This document shows positions 24,996-33,653 of a DNA stretch of 64,000 nt, one piece after another. The translations under genes and the position numbers were made by a program. A model generated the notes under the pieces. It had not been told where the DNA came from. It saw only the letters and a program-made list of their open reading frames with translations, and did no database searches. Positions within the stretch are counted from its first letter, which is position 1. Each line of letters begins with the position of its first letter. The stretch is from Winogradskyella wandonensis (GTDB lineage: Bacteria > Bacteroidota > Bacteroidia > Flavobacteriales > Flavobacteriaceae), in contig NZ_SMGI01000004.1 of assembly GCF_004346845.1 (NCBI RefSeq), positions 186,001-250,000 on the forward strand, read 5' to 3'.

Positions 24996-26036
24996 ATGAA
25001 AAGAAAAATTACGCTTAAACAAATAGCTAAAGAATTAGATGTTTCTATATCTACTGTTTCTAAAGCATTACGTAATAGTGTTGAAATTAGCGAGGATACC
25101 AAGCAAAAGGTCCAAGCTTTTGCCAAGCTCTACAACTACAGACCAAATAACATTGCTTTAAGTCTTAAAAACCGCAAAACAAATACTATAGGTATAATTA
25201 TACCCGAAATTGTGCATCATTTCTTTTCTAAAGTTATCCGAGGTGTAGAACTTGTGGCAAATCAACGTGGCTATAACGTAATTGTAGGTTTATCTAATGA
25301 GTCTTTTGCTAAAGAGGTTATTAATATGGAAATGTTGGCTAACGGAAGTATAGACGGCTTTATAATCTCACTCTCTAAAGAAACATTACGTCAACAAGAT
25401 TACCATCATTTTAATGAAACAATCAATCAAGGAATGCCTATTGTTATGTTTGATAGAGTGGTGAATGAAATTCAGTGCGATAAGGTAATTGTTGATGATT
25501 TTGAAGGCGCGAAAAACGCCGTTGATAAGCTTGTAAATAACGGTTGCAACAACGTAGCGTTAATAACAACTAAAGATTATGTAAGCGTTGGAAGATTAAG
25601 AACACAAGGGTATATAGAATCTCTTAAAAATCATAATTTAGAATTAAAATCAGAGTTAATTCTAAAATTAGACGACAATATAGACTACGAAGTTAATCTT
25701 GATGCGTTAGAAAAAGAGATTCAACAGCTGTTTAAGGCTAACAAAACTATTGATGGTATTTTTGCTGTTAACGAATTATATGCACTTACTGCAATGCGAG
25801 TAGCAAGCAGGTTAGGTTTTAATGTTCCTAACGATATACAGGTAGTTGGTTTTACAGATGGTGTTTTATCTAAGCATTCTACCCCAAGTCTTTCTACAGT
25901 AAGTCAGCATGCACAATTAATGGGTGAAAAAGCGGCTACGTTGTTAATTGACCGATTAGAAAATGATGATGATTATGAAAACTACCAAACACAGATTATA
26001 GCCTCAGAACTTATTGAGCGTGAATCGACGAAGTAA
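24996..26036 (+). CDS. LacI-family transcriptional regulator of the alpha-glucan locus
   Basis: A 346-residue LacI/GalR-type regulator. The N-terminal helix-turn-helix (ITLKQIAKELDVSISTVSKALRN, about residues 4-26) includes the hinge-side helix (RPNNIALSLKN), followed by a periplasmic-binding-protein-like sugar domain (NTIGIIIPEIVHHFFSKVIRGVE onwards, and IDGIFAVNELYALTAMR, then VVGFTDGVLSKHSTPSLSTV). It would bind a sugar such as maltose and control susC and the downstream sugar genes. Its site is probably the palindrome at 24826. It is divergent from susC and followed, 124 bases later, by the transporter gene with its own promoter. Confidence 0.92.
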   Translation: MKRKITLKQIAKELDVSISTVSKALRNSVEISEDTKQKVQAFAKLYNYRPNNIALSLKNRKTNTIGIIIPEIVHHFFSKVIRGVELVANQRGYNVIVGLSNESFAKEVINMEMLANGSIDGFIISLSKETLRQQDYHHFNETINQGMPIVMFDRVVNEIQCDKVIVDDFEGAKNAVDKLVNNGCNNVALITTKDYVSVGRLRTQGYIESLKNHNLELKSELILKLDDNIDYEVNLDALEKEIQQLFKANKTIDGIFAVNELYALTAMRVASRLGFNVPNDIQVVGFTDGVLSKHSTPSLSTVSQHAQLMGEKAATLLIDRLENDDDYENYQTQIIASELIERESTK

Positions 26037-26047
26037 TGTTAACTTAT

Positions 26048-26077
26048 TTGGCTGTTTCATATTCTTTACTACCTTTG
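26048..26077 (+). promoter_or_regulatory. Promoter of the transporter-pgmB-GH65 operon
   Basis: TTG (26048-26050), exactly 19 bases, then TACCTTTG (26070-26077): a full match to the Bacteroidota promoter. The transcript would start around 26085 and leave an untranslated leader of about 75 bases. Confidence 0.8.
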
Positions 26078-26094
26078 TAACCATATCAAAACTA

Positions 26095-26140
26095 ATATTT
26101 TCACTTCTCAAACGAAAAGTTTTGATAAGATAAGCTTATC
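26095..26140 (+). promoter_or_regulatory. Leader region with possible second operator
   Basis: The first 15 bases (ATATTTTCACTTCTC, 26095-26109) are an exact copy of 24755-24769 upstream of susC. They are followed by CGAAAAGTTTTG (26113-26124), similar to the core of the 24826 palindrome but one base shorter, and by a perfect 12-base palindrome GATAAGCTTATC (26129-26140). Placed just after the expected transcript start, these are candidates for regulator binding or an mRNA leader structure. Confidence 0.4.
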
Positions 26141-26160
26141 AGAATAGTATTAATTTAAAC

Positions 26161-27543
26161 ATGCTATTAATGAAAAAGCGTATGCTAGGTTTCTGGGAAA
26201 TTTGGAACATGAGTTTCGGTTTCTTAGGAATTCAATTTGGCTTTGCCCTTCAAGGCGGCTTTATGTCTCGAATATTTCAAACCCTTGATGCTAGTAAGGA
26301 AGATATCCCATTACTATGGATTGCGGCACCTTTAACGGGTTTAATTGTACAGCCAATTATAGGTTATTTAAGCGACCGTACTTGGCACAGAAAATGGGGA
26401 CGAAGACGGCCTTATTTTTTAATTGGTGCAATTCTTAGTTCATTAGCATTATTTTTCGTGCCGTATTCTCCAGCACTTTGGATGGCCGCAGGTTTTCTTT
26501 GGATTCTTGATGCTTCCATTAATATTTCAATGGAGCCGTTTAGGGCTTTAGTAGCTGATAAGTTGAACGAAGCGCAGCGTACTTATGGTTTTGTAGTGCA
26601 AACTCTAATTATTGGCATCGGTACTTGGGTAGCGAGTAACTTACCTTGGTTGGTTTCGCAACTCGGTGTTAGTGATTCTGCAGATTTAGGTGTTGTGCCA
26701 AATTCTGTAAAAGTTGCTTTTGCTATTGGTGCTTTTGTCTTTTTAATCAGTATTCTTTACACAGTCTTTACAACTTCGGAATATCCTCCAGAAGATATGG
26801 AAGCCTTTGAAAGAGAACGCAAGCAGAAAAGCAGTTTCGTCTCAGACATTATAAATAATATTGGCAATATGCCAACCACAATGAAAAAACTTGGAGTGAT
26901 TCAATTTTTTAGTTGGTTCGCCTTTTTCACAATGTGGAGTTTGGCAAATCCATCGTTGACAGAGCATATCTTTAAAACACCTGCGCCAGTACAATCAGAT
27001 TTTAATATGGAAATTTCAGAGGATAAAGAGGCTTTTAATATCCAGAATACTGCATTCCAAAAATCATCAAATTTAGTAGGTTCTGCAATGGGTGTTTACG
27101 GATTATCTTCAATGGCATTCGCATTGATTTTAGTGGTTTACACTTCGAAAAGAAGATTGAATAGAAAGTATACACACATGATTGCACTCGCCATTGGTGG
27201 TGTTGGCTTTTTAATGATGAAATACGTTTCGCCAGAACAACTGAAATACTGTTTTATTTTAATAGGAATTTCTTGGGGAAGTATTCTATCTATGCCTTAC
27301 GCCATGTTATCAAGTTCGGTAGATGAGAAAAAAATGGGAATGTTTATGGGATTATTCAATATGTTTATTGTAATTCCACAAATTATCGCAGCTCTTGGCG
27401 GCGTAAATTTTGTTTCCGGTCTATTAGGTGAAGAAGCTATTAATGCCATGACTGTCGCAGGAATTAGTTTAATTATTGCTGGCTTATGTAATTTCTTAAT
27501 TACTAACAAATCGGCGATATCATATCAGCCAACAGAAGCTTAA
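26161..27543 (+). CDS. MFS/GPH-type sugar transporter (maltose or similar)
   Basis: A 460-residue inner-membrane transporter with about 12 hydrophobic segments. The loop motif DRTWHRKWGRRRPYF (about residues 74-88) and the GFWEIWNMSFGFLGIQFGFALQ start match the SLC45-like GPH/MFS group, whose bacterial members carry maltose or other disaccharides. An insertion with charged residues lies between segments 6 and 7 (NMEISEDKEAFN). It would move periplasmic maltose into the cytoplasm for GH65. The gene pair pgmB-GH65 follows closely (2 and 32 bases). Substrate is inferred from the neighbours. Confidence 0.88.
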   Translation: MLLMKKRMLGFWEIWNMSFGFLGIQFGFALQGGFMSRIFQTLDASKEDIPLLWIAAPLTGLIVQPIIGYLSDRTWHRKWGRRRPYFLIGAILSSLALFFVPYSPALWMAAGFLWILDASINISMEPFRALVADKLNEAQRTYGFVVQTLIIGIGTWVASNLPWLVSQLGVSDSADLGVVPNSVKVAFAIGAFVFLISILYTVFTTSEYPPEDMEAFERERKQKSSFVSDIINNIGNMPTTMKKLGVIQFFSWFAFFTMWSLANPSLTEHIFKTPAPVQSDFNMEISEDKEAFNIQNTAFQKSSNLVGSAMGVYGLSSMAFALILVVYTSKRRLNRKYTHMIALAIGGVGFLMMKYVSPEQLKYCFILIGISWGSILSMPYAMLSSSVDEKKMGMFMGLFNMFIVIPQIIAALGGVNFVSGLLGEEAINAMTVAGISLIIAGLCNFLITNKSAISYQPTEA

Positions 27544-27545
27544 AA

Positions 27546-28223
27546 ATGAATAAAAAAGGATTCATATTTGACCTAGACGGTGTTATTGTAGACACAGCTA
27601 AATACCATTTCCTCGCATGGCGAAAACTTGCTAATGGACTAGGTATAGATTTTACTCATGAAGAAAACGAACAACTTAAAGGCGTAAGCCGTGTTCGCTC
27701 TCTCGAAAAAATATTAGAATGGGGCGGAAAAACCCTAAGCGAAGAAGAGTTTACAAGACTAATGGCAAAAAAGAACGAAGAGTATCTGGGATACATCAAT
27801 AAGATGGACGCTTCAGAAATTCTTCCAGATGTCAATCGTGTATTAGAATTCTTATCTGAAAAAAATCAGGGTGTTGCATTGGGTTCTGCTAGTAAAAATG
27901 CTAGACCAATTTTAGAGAAAGTTAATCTCCTAGATAAATTTAATGCTATTGTAGATGGTAATGACGTATCTAAAGCCAAACCAGACCCAGAAGTTTTTCT
28001 CATAGGAGCAAAACTATTGAATATGAGACCAGAGGATTGTGTGGTTTTCGAAGATTCAGTTGCTGGTATTCAAGCTGCAAATAAGGCCGATATGATATCT
28101 ATTGGTATTGGAGAAAAAGACGTTCTGCACGAAGCAGATTATGTATTTAAAGATTTTACAGAAATGTCTGAAGAGTTTATAGAGGCTATTGTTTCTGATA
28201 AAGTGACTAAAAAAATCAATTAA
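27546..28223 (+). CDS. pgmB: Beta-phosphoglucomutase
   Basis: A 225-residue HAD-family enzyme converting beta-glucose-1-phosphate to glucose-6-phosphate in the cytosol. Visible motifs are FDLDGVIVDTA with D9 (phosphorylated) and D11, the cap-domain hinge, GSASKNA (motif II), the Lys in KAKPDPE (about residue 141) and the acidic VFEDSVAGI (motif IV). The length is normal for PgmB. It lies 2 bases after the transporter gene and immediately before a GH65 phosphorylase, the classic pairing for phosphorolysis of maltose. Confidence 0.92.
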   Translation: MNKKGFIFDLDGVIVDTAKYHFLAWRKLANGLGIDFTHEENEQLKGVSRVRSLEKILEWGGKTLSEEEFTRLMAKKNEEYLGYINKMDASEILPDVNRVLEFLSEKNQGVALGSASKNARPILEKVNLLDKFNAIVDGNDVSKAKPDPEVFLIGAKLLNMRPEDCVVFEDSVAGIQAANKADMISIGIGEKDVLHEADYVFKDFTEMSEEFIEAIVSDKVTKKIN

Positions 28224-28255
28224 ATCAGTTCATCACTGATATTACAATTAAGACA

Positions 28256-30562
28256 ATGAATAATAATTATATAAAAGCGAATCCTTGGTCTATCATCGAA
28301 GAAGGATGGGATGCAAGCCGAGTAAAATCATCGGAAAGCCTAATGAGTTTAGGGAACGGAGCGATGGGTCAGCGTGCTAACTTCGAGGAATATTACTCAG
28401 GTGAAACCTTTCAAGGAAGTTACGTTGCAGGTGTTTATTATCCAGATAAAACACGTGTAGGTTGGTGGAAAAACGGATATCCAGAATATTTTGCAAAAGT
28501 ACTCAACGCTCCTAATTGGATTGGAATTAATGTACACATTAACGACAAGCGTTTAGATTTAGCAACCTGTAAATCCGTAGAAAATTTTAGAAGGGAGCTC
28601 AACATGAAAGAAGGTTGGTTATCTCGAAGCTTTACGGCGACACTTCAGAACGATATTACAGTTAAAGTCGAAACAAGACGATTCCTAAGTTTAGATATCG
28701 ACGAAATTGGTGCAATAGAATACAACGTTACACCCTTAAATGCAGATGTAAAGATAGAATATGCACCATACCTAGATAATGGCATCACCAATGAAGATTC
28801 TAACTGGGACGATAAGTTTTGGGATGTGCTAAGTGTAGATTTTGAAGACAATCAAGCGTTTATCGTGTCTCGTACCATGAAGACAGATTTCTACGTCTGT
28901 ACCTATATGCAAGCCGAATTAGCCTTAAATGGTAAGACTATCAATACTGCTCCAGAAGTAGATGCCTACAAAGACATGATTTCTTTCGCTTACAGTCAAA
29001 ATGTTTCGGCAAATCAAACCTTTACCATTACAAAATATGGTGGATACAATTCAGATAGAAATCACGATAGAAACCAATTAGTAGACGTTGCAAAAAAGAC
29101 GCTTAATCATGTTTCAGAATTAGGGTTCAACACGCTTTTAGATAATCAAAAACAGGCTTGGGCAGAAATCTGGAATATGTCCGATATTACTATCGATGGC
29201 GATGTTGCAGCACAGCAAGGTATTCGTTTTAATATCTTTCAATTAAATCAGACTTATCTAGGAAAAGATGCGCGATTAAACATCGGACCTAAAGGATTTA
29301 CTGGCGAAAAATATGGCGGAAGCACCTATTGGGATACAGAAGCCTATTGTATTCCGTTTTATATGGCAACCAAAGATCAGAGTGTTGCCAAAAGTTTGTT
29401 AGAATACCGTTACAAACACTTAGATAGAGCTATAGAAAATGCCGAAAAGCTAGGTTTCACTAACGGAGCAGCGCTATATCCAATGGTAACTATGAATGGT
29501 GAAGAATGCCACAACGAGTGGGAAATTACGTTTGAAGAAATACACCGAAACGGCGCCATTGCATTTGCTATTTTTAATTATCACAGATATACAGGTGATT
29601 ATAGTTATATTCCTGAAAAAGGTCTTGAGGTGCTTATAGGAATTGCTCGTTTTTGGCAGCAACGTGCTAATTTTTCTACCGCAAAGAATAAGTATGTTAT
29701 TCTTGGTGTTACAGGACCAAATGAATACGAGAATAATATTAATAACAATTGGTACACTAACTATATCGCAAAATGGTGTATTGATTATGCGATAGAAAAT
29801 ATTGAAAAGGTGAAGTCTGAATGCGCTTCAGATTATAACCGAATCATGGCAAAAGTTAATTTGTCTGAAGACGAATTGTCAAAATGGAAAGCCGTTGCTG
29901 GCAATATGTATTTTCCTTATGATGAAGAACGAAATATCTACTTACAGCAAGATGGATTTTTAGATAAAGAATTAATAACTGTAGCAGATTTACCAAAATC
30001 AGAAAGACCAATTAATCAAAAATGGTCATGGGATAGAATTCTACGTTCACCATATATAAAGCAAGCGGATACACTTCAAGGATTTTATTTCTTCGAAAAC
30101 CATTTTACAGATGAAGAATTAGAGCGTCATTTTGATTTTTACGAACCATTTACACTTCACGAAAGTTCGTTATCACCTTGTGTACATAGTATTCAAGCAG
30201 CTAAACTTGGGCGTATGGACCAAGCATATGAGTTTTATTTAAGAACGTCTCGCTTAGATTTAGACGATTACAATCACGAAGTAGAAGAAGGATTGCACAT
30301 TACGTCTATGGCAGGAACTTGGATGAGTATTGTTGAAGGTTTTGGTGGTATGCGTATTATAAATGATACCTTGTCTTTTGAGCCTAAAATTCCTGAGCAA
30401 TGGGAAGCGTATTCCTTTAAAGTGAATTTTAGAAACCAAATACTTAGAGTTAATGCTTGTAAAGGACATACCCACTTTGAGTTAGAAGGTGACCATGACC
30501 TTAATATATTGGTAAACGGAAAACCAATTACAATTACAGCTAATAGCTTAGTTACAGTGTAA
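28256..30562 (+). CDS. GH65 phosphorylase (maltose phosphorylase type)
   Basis: A 768-residue GH65 enzyme, the usual length for disaccharide phosphorylases. The general acid Glu is about residue 490 (GPNEYENNINNNWYTN), and phosphate-binding residues lie in the HESSLSPCVHS segment near residue 630. It has no signal peptide, so it works in the cytosol, splitting maltose and phosphate into glucose and beta-glucose-1-phosphate. With pgmB directly upstream the product enters glycolysis. Trehalose or kojibiose phosphorylase are related options; maltose is favoured because the locus is full of alpha-1,4-glucan enzymes. A terminator follows 8 bases downstream. Confidence 0.9.
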   Translation: MNNNYIKANPWSIIEEGWDASRVKSSESLMSLGNGAMGQRANFEEYYSGETFQGSYVAGVYYPDKTRVGWWKNGYPEYFAKVLNAPNWIGINVHINDKRLDLATCKSVENFRRELNMKEGWLSRSFTATLQNDITVKVETRRFLSLDIDEIGAIEYNVTPLNADVKIEYAPYLDNGITNEDSNWDDKFWDVLSVDFEDNQAFIVSRTMKTDFYVCTYMQAELALNGKTINTAPEVDAYKDMISFAYSQNVSANQTFTITKYGGYNSDRNHDRNQLVDVAKKTLNHVSELGFNTLLDNQKQAWAEIWNMSDITIDGDVAAQQGIRFNIFQLNQTYLGKDARLNIGPKGFTGEKYGGSTYWDTEAYCIPFYMATKDQSVAKSLLEYRYKHLDRAIENAEKLGFTNGAALYPMVTMNGEECHNEWEITFEEIHRNGAIAFAIFNYHRYTGDYSYIPEKGLEVLIGIARFWQQRANFSTAKNKYVILGVTGPNEYENNINNNWYTNYIAKWCIDYAIENIEKVKSECASDYNRIMAKVNLSEDELSKWKAVAGNMYFPYDEERNIYLQQDGFLDKELITVADLPKSERPINQKWSWDRILRSPYIKQADTLQGFYFFENHFTDEELERHFDFYEPFTLHESSLSPCVHSIQAAKLGRMDQAYEFYLRTSRLDLDDYNHEVEEGLHITSMAGTWMSIVEGFGGMRIINDTLSFEPKIPEQWEAYSFKVNFRNQILRVNACKGHTHFELEGDHDLNILVNGKPITITANSLVTV

Positions 30563-30570
30563 ATAATTAT

Positions 30571-30603
30571 AAGCCTTACAAGAAATTCTTGTGAGGCTTT
30601 TTT
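30571..30603 (+). terminator. Terminator after the GH65 gene
   Basis: AAGCCTTACAAG and CTTGTGAGGCTT form a 12-bp stem (one G-T pair) with a 5-base loop and are followed by T residues. The next gene starts only 13 bases later, so its own promoter has no room beyond the hairpin, and some read-through must be expected. Confidence 0.8.
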
Positions 30604-30616
30604 AATACAACTTCAT

Positions 30617-32587
30617 ATGAAATCATCTAATTCTCACTTTCTAATCATAATGTTTTTGTCGCTGTTAGTATGTGTGTCATGTAAGAAAAACAAGACCGAA
30701 GAAACTATTGAAAACCAAACTGAAGTTGTAGACCAAAACGATATAGAACGTGTAGAGCCGCCACATTGGTGGGTTGGTTTTAAAAGTGATAGTCTACAGT
30801 TAATGATTCATCACGATAATATTGCTGATTTTTCACCAAGTATTTCTTACGAAGGTGTAACCGTAGAAAAAGTTTCGAAAGGCGATAATAGCAATAACTA
30901 TTTGTTTATTGATTTAGATATTTCAAAAGCAAATTCGGGGAAATTCAATATAAAATTTGAAAACGAAAATGCTGAAACCTTATTAGCAACATACGAGTTA
31001 AAAGAACGATTAAGGCCATCTGAGGATTATGTAGGTTTTAATAGCAGTGATGCTATTTACCTAATTACACCAGACCGTTTTGCAAATGGCAATGTGGCTA
31101 ACGATTCACCTTCAGGTATCGAAGGACAGCCAGAACTTTTAGAGCGTACCGTTGATAGAACAAATAGTTATGCTAGACATGGCGGCGATATTTCAGGAGT
31201 TATTCAGCATATAGATTACATTAAAAATCTTGGTTTTACAGCTGTTTGGCCTCAGCCACTATTAACTAATGATATGCAAGAAGGGTCTTATCATGGGTAT
31301 GCCATCACAGATTTATACCAAATAGATCCGCGTTTTGGAACCAATGAAGAGTATCAGCTATTATCTAAAAAACTACAAGAAAATGGCATGAAACTCATTA
31401 TGGACCAAGTGGCAAACCATTGCGGCTTGTACCATTGGTGGATGAAAGATTTACCTTTTAAAGACTGGCTAAATCTTCAACAAAATTTTGAAGAAAATAG
31501 AGAAAACTGGGGAAATTCCTTCACAACATATTCCAACCACAGGCGTACAACTAATCAAGATATTTATGCCTCCGAAGCGGATAGAAAAGGAAATAACCAA
31601 GGTTGGTTTGTGGCAACCATGCCAGACTTGAATCAGCGTAATCCGTTTATGGCAAGATACATTATTCAAAATAGTATTTGGTGGATTGAGACCGCTCAGT
31701 TAGGAGGCATCCGTCAAGACACGTATCCTTACCCAGACAAACAGTTTATGAGTGATTGGGCTGGCGCGATTATGACAGAATATCCTAATTTTTCTATTGT
31801 TGGTGAAGAATGGAGCTATAATCCGTTACTTATTGGCTATTGGCAAGAAGGCGCAAAAAATAACGATGGTTACGATTCTAACCTCAAATCTACTATGGAT
31901 TTTGCTATGCAGCAAAAAGTGGTTGATGCCATTAAAGAAGAAGAATCTTGGGATAAAGGTTTGGTTAAAATCTACGAAGGCCTAGCTAATGACTTTCATT
32001 ATGCCAATCCAAAAGACATTATGATTTTTGAAGGCAATCATGATATGAGTCGCATTTTTACACAAATGGATGGCGACGTAACCAATACAAAAATGGCTAT
32101 GGCAACGTATGCTGTTATGCCGCGTATCATTCAAATGTACTACGGAACAGAAATCTTAATGGATGATTTTGAAATTCCGGGAGACCACGGTTTAATTCGT
32201 ACTGATTTTCCTGGTGGTTGGCAAGGCGATACGGTAAATGCATTTACTGGCGAAGGTTTAACGGAGGACCAAAAGGATATGCAAGCGTTTATTACCAAAT
32301 TATTCAATTTTAGAAAAAATAGTAAAGCCATTCATGATGGTAAAACCGTTCATTTTGCACCTTTTGTAGGAACATACTTTTTGTATAGAACTCTAGGCGA
32401 TGAGACCGTTGTTTTAATCCTAAATAAAAACGAAAAGCCAATTACGATAGACCTTAATTACCAATCTGAAATGGGATTAAAAGGAAAAACGCTTACAAAT
32501 GTAATAACAGGAGAGTCTCAACTTTGGGGAGATGTTTTGGAGCTAAAGCAAAAAGGCGTAACGCTTTTAACCACTAAAATGAATTAA
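30617..32587 (+). CDS. SusA-like GH13 neopullulanase/alpha-amylase lipoprotein
   Basis: A 656-residue lipoprotein: signal peptide with the lipobox at about Cys22 (VCVSC). An N-terminal cyclomaltodextrinase-like beta domain (RVEPPHWWVGFKSDSLQLM) precedes the GH13 barrel. Catalytic residues visible are D368 (GIRQDTYP), E397 (VGEEWS) and D476 (GNHDMSR). It would cut pullulan or maltooligosaccharides and probably faces the periplasm or cell surface. It is the first gene of the second part of the plus-strand locus. The precise products cannot be told. Confidence 0.91.
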   Translation: MKSSNSHFLIIMFLSLLVCVSCKKNKTEETIENQTEVVDQNDIERVEPPHWWVGFKSDSLQLMIHHDNIADFSPSISYEGVTVEKVSKGDNSNNYLFIDLDISKANSGKFNIKFENENAETLLATYELKERLRPSEDYVGFNSSDAIYLITPDRFANGNVANDSPSGIEGQPELLERTVDRTNSYARHGGDISGVIQHIDYIKNLGFTAVWPQPLLTNDMQEGSYHGYAITDLYQIDPRFGTNEEYQLLSKKLQENGMKLIMDQVANHCGLYHWWMKDLPFKDWLNLQQNFEENRENWGNSFTTYSNHRRTTNQDIYASEADRKGNNQGWFVATMPDLNQRNPFMARYIIQNSIWWIETAQLGGIRQDTYPYPDKQFMSDWAGAIMTEYPNFSIVGEEWSYNPLLIGYWQEGAKNNDGYDSNLKSTMDFAMQQKVVDAIKEEESWDKGLVKIYEGLANDFHYANPKDIMIFEGNHDMSRIFTQMDGDVTNTKMAMATYAVMPRIIQMYYGTEILMDDFEIPGDHGLIRTDFPGGWQGDTVNAFTGEGLTEDQKDMQAFITKLFNFRKNSKAIHDGKTVHFAPFVGTYFLYRTLGDETVVLILNKNEKPITIDLNYQSEMGLKGKTLTNVITGESQLWGDVLELKQKGVTLLTTKMN

Positions 32588-32597
32588 AAATTAAAGC

Positions 32598-32653
32598 GTC
32601 ATGCTAAACTGTCACACTGAGCGCAGTCGAAGTGTTGTTTCAGCATCACATAA
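32598..32653. repeat. Chimeric palindromic repeat (family B interrupted by family A)
   Basis: The outer arms, GTCATGCT at 32599 and TTTCAGCATCACA near 32638-32650, match the family B element, while the middle (32611-32637, CACTGAGCGCAGTCGAAGTG) is a family A palindrome. It appears to be a family A unit inserted into a family B unit, in the gap between the SusA-like and esterase genes. Translating it gives the first 22 residues of the longest possible reading frame of the next gene, which are probably not real. Confidence 0.65.
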
Positions 32654-32666
32654 TTTAGAACAAAAT

Positions 32667-33605
32667 ATGAAATACATCATCTACATTTTTACGTTTCTAT
32701 TTTTTGCGATAAGTGTTAATGCACAAGAAAGCTTAGAATTTAAAAAACTCGAAAACGCAGTTTTAGCTGGCGGTACTTTACTTCGTGTTGAAGCATTTCC
32801 TTCAGAAAATATAAAGCCAAGGCCAGTTGACGTTTGGTTGCCAGAAAACTATACTGCGGATAAAAAATATGCCGTGCTTTATATGCACGATGGGCAAAAT
32901 TTATTTGATGCCACCACCACTTGGAACAAGCAAGAATGGATGGTAGACGAATGGGCAACAAAATTGATGAATAGTGGCGAAGTTAAAGATTTTATTGTAG
33001 TAGGTGTTCACAACATTCCGCAAATACGTTGGCAAGATTTATACCCAGAAAAAGCTATGAATTTTATGCCAACTAAGGTTAGAGATTCATTAATAACTAT
33101 AGCAAAGGAAAGTAACTTTAATGTCAATTTTAAGGGCGATGAGTATTTAAGTTTTCTCGTTGATGAACTAAAGCCAGTAATAGATAATCAGTTTTCTGTA
33201 CTGAGCGATAAAGAAAACACATTTGTTGCAGGCTCTAGTATGGGCGGCTTAATGTCTATGTATGCAATATCAGAATATCCAGATGTTTTTGGCGGTGCTG
33301 GGTGTTTGTCAACGCATTGGCCAGGCGCAATGCCATCACCAAATAATCCGCATCCTGTAGCCATTTTTGATTATATGAAAAAAAATCTACCAGAAGCAGG
33401 AACGCATAAGTTGTATTTCGATTATGGTAACAAAACCTTAGACCAATATTATCCGAAGTATGCGCCAAATGTAGATGAGATTTTAAAGGAAAAAGGGTAC
33501 ACAGATAACGATTCTAAAAATTTGTTTTTTGAAGGTACAAACCACTCAGAGCAGTCTTGGAATCAACGTTTAAACCAACCATTAGTATTCCTATTAGGGA
33601 AGTAA
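32667..33605 (+). CDS. Secreted alpha/beta-hydrolase, carbohydrate esterase-like (CE1/IroE-like)
   Basis: A 312-residue exported hydrolase starting at the ATG at 32667, which begins a good signal peptide (MKYIIYIFTFLFFAISVNAQ). A longer upstream start at 32601 would only add repeat-derived residues. The serine nucleophile is in the elbow GSSMGGLM, with a conserved HDGQNLFD oxyanion-side motif and the His in GTNHSEQSW. Such enzymes (CE1, IroE/Fes-like) cleave esters of sugars, siderophores or phenolic acids. Its place inside an alpha-glucan locus suggests removal of acyl groups from glucans, but the substrate is unknown. Confidence 0.83.
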   Translation: MKYIIYIFTFLFFAISVNAQESLEFKKLENAVLAGGTLLRVEAFPSENIKPRPVDVWLPENYTADKKYAVLYMHDGQNLFDATTTWNKQEWMVDEWATKLMNSGEVKDFIVVGVHNIPQIRWQDLYPEKAMNFMPTKVRDSLITIAKESNFNVNFKGDEYLSFLVDELKPVIDNQFSVLSDKENTFVAGSSMGGLMSMYAISEYPDVFGGAGCLSTHWPGAMPSPNNPHPVAIFDYMKKNLPEAGTHKLYFDYGNKTLDQYYPKYAPNVDEILKEKGYTDNDSKNLFFEGTNHSEQSWNQRLNQPLVFLLGK

Positions 33606-33617
33606 TTTAATTTTTTT

Positions 33618-33647
33618 GTCATGCTGAATTTAATTCAGCATCTCATC
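33618..33647. repeat. Palindromic repeat, family B, copy 1
   Basis: GTC, then a perfect inverted repeat ATGCTGAATT/AATTCAGCAT with a 1-base centre (33621-33641), followed by CTCATC. It lies between the esterase and GH31 genes. A near-identical element sits at 58171, and the 32.6-kb chimera has its arms. It would inflate the N-terminus of GH31 if read as coding. Confidence 0.75.
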
Positions 33648-33653
33648 GTTCTT

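Noticed and set aside
32601..32666. A longer N-terminus for the esterase gene.
   Set aside because: The added residues are translated repeat sequence; the signal peptide begins at 32667.
33621..33653. A longer N-terminus for the GH31 gene.
   Set aside because: The added residues come from the family B palindrome; the signal peptide begins at 33654.
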